A program made the translations under genes and the position numbers. From contig SSTG01000004.1 in NCBI GenBank assembly GCA_004801635.1, forward strand, positions 1-43,689: 43,689 nucleotides of DNA. The letters run 5' to 3'. Below are positions 18,036 to 26,959 of this stretch, one piece after another (the stretch's first letter is position 1; every line of letters starts with the position of its first letter). The DNA is from Muribaculum caecicola (GTDB taxonomy: Bacteria; Bacteroidota; Bacteroidia; Bacteroidales; Muribaculaceae). Below the pieces are notes generated by a model, which saw only the letters and a list, made by a program, of their open reading frames with translations, was not told the origin of the DNA and searched no databases.

Positions 18036-18493
18036 AAGCTGCCAACAAAGAACTTGCAGTAGCGGCACTGCAAAACGGAACTGTCATTGACCGCATCCCA
18101 TCGTCAGCCCTATTTAAAGCTGTTGCAATATTAGGCATAGAGAAAATTGACAAGCACGTTACCATAGGAAACAATCTTGACTCTAAAAAGCTTGGTACAA
18201 AAGGAATTATCAAAGTTGCCGATACATTTTTCCCGGAGGATGTAATAAACCGCATAGCGCTGATTGCCCCTACGGCTAAGATAAACATAATACGTAATTT
18301 CGAAGTCGTTGAAAAGTTAAATGTCAGCATTCCTGAAAACATTATAGGAATCGTGAAATGCGATAATCCCAAATGTATCACCAACAACGAGCCAATGGCA
18401 ACAAATTTTCATCTAATTGATGCCGACAGGCATATATTGCGTTGCCATTATTGCGGACATTCGGTATCAGCAAAAAACGCCCACATAAAATAA
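18032..18493 (+). CDS. pyrI: Aspartate carbamoyltransferase regulatory chain
   Basis: This 153-residue nucleotide-binding allosteric subunit assembles with PyrB into the dodecameric enzyme inhibited by CTP. The N-terminal allosteric domain contains the VIDRIP segment. The C-terminal zinc domain has four cysteine ligands, Cys110, Cys115, Cys138 and Cys141, in CDNPKC and CHYC. Its presence means pyrimidine synthesis is under feedback control at the enzyme level. It ends 12 nt before a flavin reductase gene. Confidence 0.97.
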   Translation: MKAANKELAVAALQNGTVIDRIPSSALFKAVAILGIEKIDKHVTIGNNLDSKKLGTKGIIKVADTFFPEDVINRIALIAPTAKINIIRNFEVVEKLNVSIPENIIGIVKCDNPKCITNNEPMATNFHLIDADRHILRCHYCGHSVSAKNAHIK

Positions 18494-18505
18494 ACCGGCA
18501 TCACA

Positions 18506-19069
18506 ATGAAACAAACCTGGAAGCCTGGCACACTCATATATCCGCTACCTGCCGTTTTGGTAAGTTGCGGAAACTGTCCTGACAATTACAACATGCTAAC
18601 AGTTGCCTGGACAGGTACCATATGTACCGACCCTGCCATGTGCTACATTTCAGTAAGGCCGTCGCGGCATTCATACTCCCTGATAAAAGAATCAATGGAA
18701 TTTACCATAAACCTCACCACCGAAAAAATGGCAAAAGCCACAGACTGGACAGGTGTGCGTTCAGGAACAGAATACAACAAATGGCAACAAACAGGACTGA
18801 CCCCCGTAAAAGGACAAAAAGTAAGTTCGCCATATATTGACGAATCGCCTGTCAATATAGAATGCCGTGTACGTCAAATTATAAGCCTCGGTTCACACGA
18901 CATGTTTATTGCAGAAGTTGTCAACGTATTGGCCGACCAGTCTCTCATCAATCCGGAAACCGGGGCTTTCAATATGCAGAAAGCCGGGCTAATTGCTTAT
19001 TCACACGGAGCCTACTACTCATTAGGAGAACAAATAGGCCGCTTCGGGTGGTCAGTAAAAAAGAAATAA
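18506..19069 (+). CDS. Flavin reductase-like (flavoredoxin-type) FMN-binding protein
   Basis: This 187-residue protein of the flavin reductase domain family has the split-barrel fold. The opening PLPAVLVSCG, the block NMLTVAWTGTICTDPAMCYISVRP split by ordinary residues, and the later SHGAYYSLG are typical of the flavoredoxin-like branch found in anaerobes. Such proteins bind FMN and either reduce free flavin or carry electrons. No signal peptide is seen. It sits between pyrI and glyA, and no specific partner is evident. Confidence 0.82.
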   Translation: MKQTWKPGTLIYPLPAVLVSCGNCPDNYNMLTVAWTGTICTDPAMCYISVRPSRHSYSLIKESMEFTINLTTEKMAKATDWTGVRSGTEYNKWQQTGLTPVKGQKVSSPYIDESPVNIECRVRQIISLGSHDMFIAEVVNVLADQSLINPETGAFNMQKAGLIAYSHGAYYSLGEQIGRFGWSVKKK

Positions 19070-19123
19070 AAACAAACCTACGATTCACAAATAAAATAAT
19101 ACAAATACAATAAACCCTATAAA

Positions 19124-20404
19124 ATGGAAAGAGACACTCAGATTTTCGATATTATCGAACGTGAGAACCAACGTCAGCTTCACGGCATAGAGCTTATAGC
19201 TTCAGAAAACTTTGTTAGTCCGCAAGTAATGCAGGCTATGGGTTCATGCCTTACAAACAAATATGCCGAAGGTTATCCTGGCCACAGATATTACGGAGGT
19301 TGTCAAATTGTGGATTTGGCAGAACAACTGGCCATTGACCGTGTAAAGCAACTGTTCGGAGCCGAATATGCAAACGTGCAGCCTCATTCTGGAGCACAAG
19401 CCAACATGGCCGTATTTATGGCCTGTATGAAGCCTGGAGATAAATTCTTAGGACTAAACCTGTCACATGGCGGACACTTATCACACGGAAGCCCTGTAAA
19501 CTTCAGCGGCCTGGTGTTCAAGGCCCTCGAGTACAATGTCAGCGCAGAAACCGGACTGGTAGATTATGAGCAAATGGAACAGGTGGCCAGAGCAGAACGC
19601 CCCAAACTTATAATCGGTGGCGCTAGTGCATATTCAAGAGAATGGGATTACGCACGCATGCGCCGTCTGGCCGATGAAATAGGAGCTATATTTATGGTCG
19701 ACATGGCACATCCTGCAGGACTTATTGCCGCCGGACTACTCGACAACCCGTTAAAATACGCCCATATAGTTACATCTACAACTCATAAAACATTACGAGG
19801 TCCCCGTGGCGGTATAATCTTAATGGGAAAAGACTTTGACAACCCATGGGGCAAAACAAATCCAAAGGGCGAAATACGCAAAATGTCGCAGCTGCTTGAC
19901 TCTGCCGTATTCCCCGGAGTTCAAGGCGGGCCGCTCGAACATGTAATTGCAGCTAAAGCCGTTGCTTTTGGCGAGGCACTTAAACCGGAATACAAAGAAT
20001 ATCAGCAACAAGTAAAAAACAACGCGGCAGCAATGGCACAAGCGCTTGTGGACAAAGGATATAAAATTGTATCAGGAGGCACATCAAACCACTGCATCCT
20101 TCTAGATTTAAGAACCAAATTCCCCGACCTAACCGGTAAAGTTGCAGAAAAGGTCCTTGTGGAAGCTGATATAACGGCAAATAAAAACATGGTTCCTTTC
20201 GACTCTCGCAGCCCATTCCAAACCTCAGGTATACGCCTAGGCACACCTGCTATAACTACCCGTGGAGCAAAAGAGCCGCTAATGGGCGAAATAGTGGAAA
20301 TGATCGACACCGTACTGTCAAACCATGACAATCCTGCCACAATAGCAGCCGTACGCGCCAAAGTAAACCAAATAATGGAACAATATCCGATATTTGCTTA
20401 CTAA
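19124..20404 (+). CDS. glyA: Serine hydroxymethyltransferase
   Basis: This 426-residue PLP enzyme interconverts serine and glycine and charges tetrahydrofolate with one-carbon units for purine and thymidylate synthesis. The PLP lysine is Lys222 in [14 protein letters not shown], and the cofactor-contacting HSGAQAN block is at 88-94. It starts 54 nt after the flavin reductase gene with no clear promoter between, so it may be part of the pyrBI transcript. This would link nucleotide precursor genes. The stop codon overlaps the next start by one base (TAATG). Confidence 0.97.
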   Translation: MERDTQIFDIIERENQRQLHGIELIASENFVSPQVMQAMGSCLTNKYAEGYPGHRYYGGCQIVDLAEQLAIDRVKQLFGAEYANVQPHSGAQANMAVFMACMKPGDKFLGLNLSHGGHLSHGSPVNFSGLVFKALEYNVSAETGLVDYEQMEQVARAERPKLIIGGASAYSREWDYARMRRLADEIGAIFMVDMAHPAGLIAAGLLDNPLKYAHIVTSTTHKTLRGPRGGIILMGKDFDNPWGKTNPKGEIRKMSQLLDSAVFPGVQGGPLEHVIAAKAVAFGEALKPEYKEYQQQVKNNAAAMAQALVDKGYKIVSGGTSNHCILLDLRTKFPDLTGKVAEKVLVEADITANKNMVPFDSRSPFQTSGIRLGTPAITTRGAKEPLMGEIVEMIDTVLSNHDNPATIAAVRAKVNQIMEQYPIFAY

Positions 20405-21141
20405 TGCCAAATATAATGTTGTTCCTGTACCGCATATACCAGTTTTTAGTTGCCGCCCCGATATTGTTGGCGGCAACTATTATTACTGCACTTGCAATCA
20501 TAGTGCTAAGCGTGCTAGGAATAGGGCGTTGGGCCGGAAATACAATACCTGCATACTGGGCAAAGTTGTTCTGCATGCTCACATTGGTAAAAGTAACCGT
20601 AACAGGCCGACAAAATATAAAGCCTGGCACCAGCTATGTGTTTGTTTGCAACCATCAGGGGGCATATGACATTTTCTCTGTTTACGGATATTTGAATCAC
20701 CCATTCCGCTGGATGATGAAAGCTTCATTGGGCCGGATACCATTGGTAGGATATTCATGCAAAATTTCCGGACATATAATGGTTGACAATTCCTCGCCAT
20801 CTGCCACAAAACGGACAATGCAAATTGCCGAACGGCAGCTCCGCCAAGGCATGTCAATTGTTGTGTTTCCTGAAGGAGCACGTACGCCTGACGGCATCAT
20901 GCACAGATTTAAGCGTGGGGCATATCTTTTAGCAGAGGAATTCGGACTGCCGGTCGTACCGATAACAATAGACGGTTCATATAATGTTATGCCTAGGTTC
21001 AAAATGCTACCTGTTCCAGGACAAATCAGGCTTACTATACACAAGCCCATAAACGCAGTAGAGGGCAGGCACAACATTGCCGAGGTTATAAAAGAGTCGT
21101 ACAAAGCTATTCAAGAAGCATTGCCAGAACAAAATCTGTAA
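20404..21141 (+). CDS. plsC: 1-acyl-sn-glycerol-3-phosphate acyltransferase
   Basis: This 245-residue membrane enzyme acylates lysophosphatidic acid to phosphatidic acid in phospholipid synthesis. Hydrophobic helices occupy about residues 5-60. The catalytic HX4D box is NHQGAYD with His84 and Asp89, and the substrate motif FPEG is at 155-158 followed by RTPDG. It is translationally coupled to glyA through a TAATG overlap. Another member of the acyltransferase family (for example, acting on ornithine lipids) cannot be excluded. Confidence 0.92.
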   Translation: MPNIMLFLYRIYQFLVAAPILLAATIITALAIIVLSVLGIGRWAGNTIPAYWAKLFCMLTLVKVTVTGRQNIKPGTSYVFVCNHQGAYDIFSVYGYLNHPFRWMMKASLGRIPLVGYSCKISGHIMVDNSSPSATKRTMQIAERQLRQGMSIVVFPEGARTPDGIMHRFKRGAYLLAEEFGLPVVPITIDGSYNVMPRFKMLPVPGQIRLTIHKPINAVEGRHNIAEVIKESYKAIQEALPEQNL

Positions 21142-21297
21142 AACGAAGCATAAAAATCTGCAAAAACTTGCTTGATGTATTTTTAAAATTATTAAATTCG
21201 CAACGTTGTGACAAGGACAACATCTACACAGGATTTAAACCGGGAATATACCGGATGAAATATTTTAAATTATACAGAAAACAATCAACTAACAAAT

Positions 21298-21840
21298 ATG
21301 ATATTTAATTTCCGTCTTGTATCTGACGAGGTAGAAAATTTCAGAAGAGAAATCAGTATTGATGCCGATTCCACATTCCTAGATCTGCGAAATGCAATCT
21401 GCGACAGTGTGGGATATGACAAAAACCAGATGTGTTCATTCTTTCTTTGCGATGATAACTGGGAGAAAAACAGAGAAATTACCCTGGAAGACATGGGGTC
21501 TGATTCTGACCAGGACATATTTCTTATGGAAGAAACAATATTAAGCGACTACATTGACGACGGGCAAAAGCTGATATTCGTTTTCGACTATCTTACCGAC
21601 CGCTGTTTCTTTCTGGAAATGAAAAAAAGCCAAGCCGGTAAAAATTTAAAAGACCCTATATGTATTGCCTCAATGGGAATTGCTCCAGCACAAATTATGG
21701 ACTTTAACGAATTTGAAGCAAAAACAGCAACAGCAGCAACATCTGCAGTAGACTTAGACGAGGATTTCTATGGCTCAGACCAATATAATGCCGACGAATT
21801 CGATACAGAAGGTTTTGACGAAATGACATTCGACGAATAA
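21298..21840 (+). CDS. pRiA4b ORF-3-like acidic protein of unknown function
   Basis: This 180-residue soluble protein resembles the plasmid pRiA4b ORF-3 family. It has an N-terminal half with alternating strands (IFNFRLVSDEV) and conserved segments like HLHCF-type W/F sites replaced by SFFLCDDNWE, then KLIFVFDYLTDRCFFLEM. The C-terminal 40 residues are strongly acidic and rich in Asp, Glu and Tyr. No function is established for the family. Some homologues accompany mobile elements, but no transposase is nearby. The gene has 156 nt upstream with no convincing promoter and converges on the thioredoxin gene through a terminator. Confidence 0.75.
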   Translation: MIFNFRLVSDEVENFRREISIDADSTFLDLRNAICDSVGYDKNQMCSFFLCDDNWEKNREITLEDMGSDSDQDIFLMEETILSDYIDDGQKLIFVFDYLTDRCFFLEMKKSQAGKNLKDPICIASMGIAPAQIMDFNEFEAKTATAATSAVDLDEDFYGSDQYNADEFDTEGFDEMTFDE

Positions 21841-21869
21841 AACTACTTAAAAACAACAAAAATAAAAAC

Positions 21870-21908
21870 AGAACAGGCATACGCTTTTCCTTAGCGTATG
21901 CCTGTTCT
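21870..21908 (-). terminator. Intrinsic terminator between convergent genes
   Basis: A 16-bp perfect stem (21870-21885 with 21893-21908) encloses a 7-nt loop. On the minus strand it is followed by a T-rich tract (the A-rich 21849-21869 on the plus strand), so it chiefly terminates the thioredoxin gene. On the plus strand no T-run follows, yet the stem may still protect the 3' end of the upstream transcript. Confidence 0.85.
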
Positions 21909-21928
21909 GCTCTATTATACAACAAAAG

Positions 21929-22249
21929 TTACAATCCGTCGGCAGCATCACGTAATTTATTCAAAATAACTTCCATATCAACCTCTCCAGACCTGCGCCA
22001 AACTTCTTTACCTCCACTATAAACAATAAATGTAGGAACGGTTTCTATTTTATTATCGTCCGAAAGTTGCTCATACTTTTCAATATCATATTGGAATATA
22101 CCAATCTTATCTTCTAATTTCTCTCGTATTTCAGCCATTACAGGCATCATCTTCTGGCAGTGAGGGCACCATGTTGCAAAAAATTCAACCAATACAACCT
22201 GACTGCTTTTAATGTTCTGTGCGTAATCGTTCATAATATATTTAGCCAA
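21929..22249 (-). CDS. Thioredoxin-family protein with CPHC active site
   Basis: This single-domain 106-residue thioredoxin fold has the redox motif WCPHC with Cys28 and Cys31 and the cis-proline in VPTF (Pro72). There is no signal peptide, so it is predicted to be cytosolic. The active-site dipeptide Pro-His is the DsbA type, while classical thioredoxin has Gly-Pro. This suggests a less reducing potential, but that is an inference from other families. An internal ATG at 22234 is a possible start. It is monocistronic, divergent from the second tolC and convergent with the pRiA4b-like gene. Confidence 0.88.
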   Translation of the reverse strand: MAKYIMNDYAQNIKSSQVVLVEFFATWCPHCQKMMPVMAEIREKLEDKIGIFQYDIEKYEQLSDDNKIETVPTFIVYSGGKEVWRRSGEVDMEVILNKLRDAADGL

Positions 22250-22419
22250 TTAAAATTGAATTTATCTTATTCATTACTTCAACAAACTAAAGTACACGAA
22301 AGTCATTACATTTAAATTTTTAACAGGTTAATTCACTTATGTTAACAAATTTATCATTATAACGCGCATTATCGCTAATTTCAATGTTAAAACGGCCCTT
22401 AAAATATATGCATGTATAA

Positions 22420-22427
22420 TATATTTG
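22420..22427 (+). promoter_or_regulatory. -7 element of the MacA/ABC exporter operon
   Basis: TATATTTG matches TAnnTTTG and lies 49 nt before the tolC start. No TTTG is seen at the -33 position, so the promoter may need an activator, perhaps the LytTR regulator encoded in the same operon. Confidence 0.5.
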
Positions 22428-22433
22428 CGCTCA

Positions 22434-22454
22434 AAATTTATCGTTTATAAATTT
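22434..22454 (+). promoter_or_regulatory. Perfect inverted repeat in the leader of the ABC exporter operon
   Basis: AAATTTAT (22434-22441) and ATAAATTT (22447-22454) form a perfect 8-bp inverted repeat with a 5-bp spacer, at and just after the expected transcription start. It could be a repressor site or a weak mRNA hairpin. The AT-rich composition raises the chance of a random match. Confidence 0.3.
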
Positions 22455-22475
22455 GAGACGGTAAATTAATTTAAT

Positions 22476-23783
22476 ATGGATATACGACATTTCTTTGCAA
22501 TTCTAACAACGGCAGCAACTACAATTATATCAACAGCACAAAAAACGGCGTGGAGCTATACCGACTGCATAAACTATGCCCGACAAAACAACATATCACT
22601 GCAGCAATCGGCAATATCAGAGCAAGTAGCAACCGAAAACCTACTGCAGTCTAAAGCAGAATGGCACCCTACCCTTGATTTTGCCACGTCTCATTCCTAC
22701 TCAAATTACCCATGGGGAGAACAAAGCTCTAAAAATACATATTCGTCAAATTACGGTTTAAACACATCATGGACTGTATGGAACGGTCAACAACGCGAAA
22801 ACACAATTAAACGAGATAAAATCCAGACCGAGATTTCAAAACTAAACACTGTCGACATATTCCGGACTCTTGAAACAGACCTGCTTCAGGTTTATATAAA
22901 CATTTTATACGCCTTGGAGTCTGTAAATATATACAGCGAAACAGAAAAACTAAGCCAGGCACAAGCACAACGTGCCAAACAGTTAATGGAGGCTGGCCGG
23001 CTATCAAGAGTAGACTACACACAGCTGCAATCGCAATACGAGCAAGACCACTACAACCTCGTAAACGCACGCGGCACATTCTACACTCGCCGTATGGAAC
23101 TTAAACGCCTTCTCCAACTTGGCATTGACTCAACAATGGAAATAGTACCGGTGCATTGGGATAAACCAGAAGTAATGGCAGAGTTGCCTCCTATGGATGA
23201 ATCATATTCAATGGCTGTAGACACAGATATTCGTATTCAAGCATTGAAACTACAAAAAGAATCCGCAACAGCCGACATCGACATTGCCGCTGCCGGAAAT
23301 TCTCCGTCAGTATCGCTCAATGCAGGTATAGGTACAGCATATTCAACTCCAGGCCCTGCTTTCGGAAACCAACTTAAACAGCGTGTCAGTGAATCTGTAG
23401 GTCTGACATTGTCAATACCGATTTTTGACAACAGGCGTACAAAAACAGCAAAATCAAAAGCACAACTACAAAAAATAAATGCGGAACTAGACATCCAGTC
23501 ACGGTTAACGGAAATAGCCCAAAATGTAGAATCATGGTACATCGACCTACGCGCGGCACAATCACGCTATGTGGCAGGTATTGAACAAGAAAAAGCGGCC
23601 AAATTAAGCCATGACCTTGTTAATGAACAGTTTTCATTAGGCCTGGTTAACACGGTTGAGCTGATGACAGCCCATAACAACCTGTTACAGGCCAGGCACT
23701 CTTTGCTACAGGCAAAATATATGGCAATGCTTGGTCACAAAATGATTCAATTCTACCGCACAGCACAAATAACACTTCCATAA
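22476..23783 (+). CDS. TolC-family outer-membrane channel of the ABC exporter
   Basis: This is a 435-residue outer-membrane efflux protein. A signal peptide of about 21 residues (MDIRHFFAILTT...) precedes two outer-membrane efflux repeats with long helical, Gln/Ala-rich segments. The opening WSYTDCINYARQNNISLQ is the usual start of the mature family. It is the first gene of a six-gene operon and lies 16 nt before the adaptor gene. It is only distantly similar to the TolC at 15641, so each exporter has its own channel. Confidence 0.91.
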   Translation: MDIRHFFAILTTAATTIISTAQKTAWSYTDCINYARQNNISLQQSAISEQVATENLLQSKAEWHPTLDFATSHSYSNYPWGEQSSKNTYSSNYGLNTSWTVWNGQQRENTIKRDKIQTEISKLNTVDIFRTLETDLLQVYINILYALESVNIYSETEKLSQAQAQRAKQLMEAGRLSRVDYTQLQSQYEQDHYNLVNARGTFYTRRMELKRLLQLGIDSTMEIVPVHWDKPEVMAELPPMDESYSMAVDTDIRIQALKLQKESATADIDIAAAGNSPSVSLNAGIGTAYSTPGPAFGNQLKQRVSESVGLTLSIPIFDNRRTKTAKSKAQLQKINAELDIQSRLTEIAQNVESWYIDLRAAQSRYVAGIEQEKAAKLSHDLVNEQFSLGLVNTVELMTAHNNLLQARHSLLQAKYMAMLGHKMIQFYRTAQITLP

Positions 23784-23799
23784 CAAACAAGTATCCCAT

Positions 23800-24960
23800 A
23801 TGACACTTAAAGAAACTACATTGTCCTTATTTTTAACGTTCTTGCTATTTTCTTGCAATAACACACCAAAAGTAACGCTTTCAACAACAAAAATTGAAAA
23901 AGGAGACATCTCTCAATCTGTAACAGCAACAGGCACCGTAGAATCAGTAACACAGGTAGACGTAGGCACACAGGTTACAGGCATTATTGACAAACTATAC
24001 GCAGATTTCAATACTGTTGTTTCCAAAGGACAACTCATTGCCGAAATCGAAAAGACGCTACTGGAAAGCGAGCTGCGTAGTGCTGATGCAAATATGGAAT
24101 CGGCCCGTGTAACTTTCGAATATAACAAAACAAACTACGAACGCGATAAAAAGCTGCACGATAAACAACTCATATCGGACTACGAATTCCAGACCTCGGA
24201 ACGTGACTACCATGTGTCGCTCACATCCTACCAGAAGGCCCAGGCCGACAGAGTTCGTGCTGCTAAAAATCTGAATTATGCCGAAATATACTCCCCTATT
24301 GACGGTGTTGTCATTTCTCGCGATGTAGAGGTAGGACAAACCGTAGTATCAAATATGAACGTTGCAAACCTATACACCATTGCCGACCTTGACAACATGC
24401 AGGTTGTAGGCAATGTTGACGAAGCCGACATAGGACAGGTAAAAACAGGTCAAGAAGCCACATTCACTGTCGATGCCTATCCTGAAAGCATATTCAAAGG
24501 CCATGTCACACAAGTGCGGCTAAATCCGACAACGGAAAGCAATGTAGTTACTTATGAAGTTATCGTAGCCGCACCCAACCCGGACCATAAACTTATACCG
24601 GGCCTTACAGCAAACCTAACCATATATGTTACACAAGAAAAAGGCATTCCTTTAGTTGCAAACCAGGCATTCCGCTTCACTCCCAACAACTATCCGGAAG
24701 CTGTTTCCAATGAACAATTACCCCGGCTAGAGTCCGGACAGAAATTGCTGTGGATAGTAAGCAACAACAAACTTAAACCTGTTGCCGTTACCATCGGGGC
24801 CTCAAACGGAATAAACACGCAAATCATATCAGGAATTGCGCCAGGAACAGAAGTCGCACTTGAATATTCCGTTTCAGAAATCCTCAAAACACCTGCCGGT
24901 GAACAGGGCGATCGCAGTCCGTTTGCACCAAGGCCTCCGGAACGTAAAAAAGAAAAATAA
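23800..24960 (+). CDS. macA: MacA-like periplasmic adaptor lipoprotein
   Basis: This 386-residue membrane-fusion protein links the ABC transporter to the channel. A lipoprotein signal with lipobox LFSC anchors the protein at Cys19. The barrel-sandwich halves are visible as GTQVTGIIDKLYADFN and YSPIDGVVISRDVEVGQTV, separated by an alpha-hairpin of about 70 residues. A beta-barrel follows. The C-terminus is Pro- and Lys-rich. The ATPase gene starts 2 nt after the stop. Confidence 0.9.
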   Translation: MTLKETTLSLFLTFLLFSCNNTPKVTLSTTKIEKGDISQSVTATGTVESVTQVDVGTQVTGIIDKLYADFNTVVSKGQLIAEIEKTLLESELRSADANMESARVTFEYNKTNYERDKKLHDKQLISDYEFQTSERDYHVSLTSYQKAQADRVRAAKNLNYAEIYSPIDGVVISRDVEVGQTVVSNMNVANLYTIADLDNMQVVGNVDEADIGQVKTGQEATFTVDAYPESIFKGHVTQVRLNPTTESNVVTYEVIVAAPNPDHKLIPGLTANLTIYVTQEKGIPLVANQAFRFTPNNYPEAVSNEQLPRLESGQKLLWIVSNNKLKPVAVTIGASNGINTQIISGIAPGTEVALEYSVSEILKTPAGEQGDRSPFAPRPPERKKEK

Positions 24961-24962
24961 AA

Positions 24963-25718
24963 ATGGAACAGAAAACATTACGACAAATAATAAAAGTTGA
25001 GCACTTGCGTCGCGACTTTATGGTTGGGAGCGAAAAAGTACATGCATTGCGCGACGTGTCTTTTACAATAAACCAAGGTGAGTTTGTAACAATAATGGGA
25101 ACATCCGGATCAGGGAAATCAACATTGCTGAATTTACTCGGATGTCTTGACACCCCTACTTCCGGGCAATATTTACTTGACGGGGTTCCTGTACAATCAA
25201 TGTCAAAAAACGAAAGGGCTATAACCAGAAACCGAAAAATCGGGTTTGTGTTTCAAAACTACAATCTTCTGCCCAAAACTACTTCCATAGAAAATGTTGA
25301 ATTACCATTATTGTATAATTCAACAGTAAGTTCTATCGAACGCAGAAAGCATGCCATAAAGGCTCTGGAGGCCGTTGGACTAAGCGACCGTCTTTACCAC
25401 AAGAGCAACCAGATGTCCGGCGGCCAACAACAGCGAGTAGCTATAGCCCGTGCCCTGGTAAACGACCCTGTTATTGTTCTAGCCGACGAAGCCACCGGAA
25501 ACCTGGACACACGCACATCATTTTCCATATTGGTGCTTTTCCAACAGCTTCATGCCCGGGGAAGAACAATTATATTCGTCACTCACAATCCGGAACTTGC
25601 CGCTTATTCGTCGCGCAACATTGTGCTGCGCGATGGCAAAATTGTATCTGACACTGTCAATAATTCGCCACAATCTGCACTTGAAATTTATAAATCGCTG
25701 CCTGTCGACAACGACTAA
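24963..25718 (+). CDS. ABC transporter ATPase (MacB/LolD type)
   Basis: This 251-residue nucleotide-binding subunit has Walker [10 protein letters not shown] near residues 43-51, a Q-loop in FQNYNLLPK, signature [15 protein letters not shown], Walker [14 protein letters not shown] and the switch His in VTHN. In E. coli MacB this domain is fused to the permease; here it is separate and followed 20 nt later by the permease gene. The complex is a mechanotransmission-type ABC exporter that drives substrates from the periplasm through TolC rather than across the inner membrane. Confidence 0.95.
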   Translation: MEQKTLRQIIKVEHLRRDFMVGSEKVHALRDVSFTINQGEFVTIMGTSGSGKSTLLNLLGCLDTPTSGQYLLDGVPVQSMSKNERAITRNRKIGFVFQNYNLLPKTTSIENVELPLLYNSTVSSIERRKHAIKALEAVGLSDRLYHKSNQMSGGQQQRVAIARALVNDPVIVLADEATGNLDTRTSFSILVLFQQLHARGRTIIFVTHNPELAAYSSRNIVLRDGKIVSDTVNNSPQSALEIYKSLPVDND

Positions 25719-25738
25719 AACAGTAAAAAATAATAACA

Positions 25739-26959
25739 ATGAATTTCGGCAATCTATTAAAAATAGCTCTGAAAGCTTTAAACAACAACAAGCTGCGATG
25801 TTTCCTAACAATGCTGGGAATTATAATCGGTGTAGCGTCTGTAATAACCATGCTGGCAATAGGCCAAGGGTCAAAAAACAGCATAAAGGCCCAAATTTCC
25901 GAAATGGGCTCAAACATGATAATGATACATCCGGGAAACATGCAGCGAGGTGGTGTACGGCAAAGCGCCGATGACATGCAAACGCTCCAGGTTGAAGATT
26001 ACCAAACTATCCTTGAACAGGCAAAATACATATCGGCAGTGTCTCCGTCGGTAAATTCAGCCGGGCAATTTATAAACGGCAACAATAACTATCCATCAAC
26101 AATATACGGTATTACACCTGATTATCTTGACATACGCAAAGTAAAAATTCAGGATGGAATAATGTTCTCGGAACAGGACATTAAAAGTGCGGCAAAAGTT
26201 TGCCTGCTAGGCAAAACCGTTATAGACAACCTTTTCCCCAATGGGGAAGATCCTGTTGGCCGTGTAGTGAGGTTTAATAAAATACCATTCACGGTAATAG
26301 GCACATTGGAACCCAAAGGAACCAATTCAATGGGAATGGACCAGGACGATGTGGTACTTGCACCATACACAACTATAATGAAAAGAGTTCTGGCAATAGA
26401 CTATATTCAAAGCTTATTCGCATCAGCCAAGGACGAGTCGCTAACAGACCAGGCCATAGACGAAGTAACCGGAATCCTGCGTGCAAACCATAAACTGAAG
26501 GACAACGCAGATGACGACTTTACAATACGCTCACAACAGGAACTTAGCCAAATGATGAATTCCACATCAGACATGATGACCATGCTGCTTGCATGTATTG
26601 CCGGAATCTCACTCCTTGTAGGCGGTATAGGCATTATGAACATTATGTATGTTTCCGTAACCGAACGTACGCGCGAAATAGGCTTACGAATGTCTATCGG
26701 GGCCCGCGGTGTCGACATTCTGTCACAATTCTTAATAGAAGCCATAATAATAAGCGTGACAGGTGGAATAATAGGAGTAATTATAGGTACAATTGCATCA
26801 TGGCTTGTTAACGCAATTGCACATTGGCCGGTGGCCATACAAATATACTCCGTAATACTGTCATTTGCCGTATGCACCGTTACAGGAATTTTCTTCGGAT
26901 GGTATCCGGCTCAAAAAGCAGCCAATCTTGACCCTATAGAAGCTATACGTTATGAATAA
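25739..26959 (+). CDS. ABC transporter permease (MacB/FtsX type)
   Basis: This 406-residue membrane subunit has an N-terminal cytoplasmic and TM1 segment (LTMLGIIIGVASVITMLAIG, near 28-47), a large periplasmic MacB-type domain to about residue 280, and three C-terminal helices in the FtsX domain that include the RTREIGLRMSIGA coupling segment. It ends in the typical DPIEAIRYE. Together with the preceding ATPase it forms a split MacB. The stop overlaps the sensor kinase start by 8 nt. Candidate cargoes are antimicrobial peptides, outer-membrane-active compounds or lipids, but none can be assigned. Confidence 0.94.
   Translation: MNFGNLLKIALKALNNNKLRCFLTMLGIIIGVASVITMLAIGQGSKNSIKAQISEMGSNMIMIHPGNMQRGGVRQSADDMQTLQVEDYQTILEQAKYISAVSPSVNSAGQFINGNNNYPSTIYGITPDYLDIRKVKIQDGIMFSEQDIKSAAKVCLLGKTVIDNLFPNGEDPVGRVVRFNKIPFTVIGTLEPKGTNSMGMDQDDVVLAPYTTIMKRVLAIDYIQSLFASAKDESLTDQAIDEVTGILRANHKLKDNADDDFTIRSQQELSQMMNSTSDMMTMLLACIAGISLLVGGIGIMNIMYVSVTERTREIGLRMSIGARGVDILSQFLIEAIIISVTGGIIGVIIGTIASWLVNAIAHWPVAIQIYSVILSFAVCTVTGIFFGWYPAQKAANLDPIEAIRYE

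Noticed and set aside
19070..19123. Riboswitch upstream of glyA, or an FMN riboswitch at the flavin reductase
   Set aside because: The spacers are only 54 and 12 nt, too short for a glycine, tetrahydrofolate or FMN aptamer, and no matching conserved core is visible.
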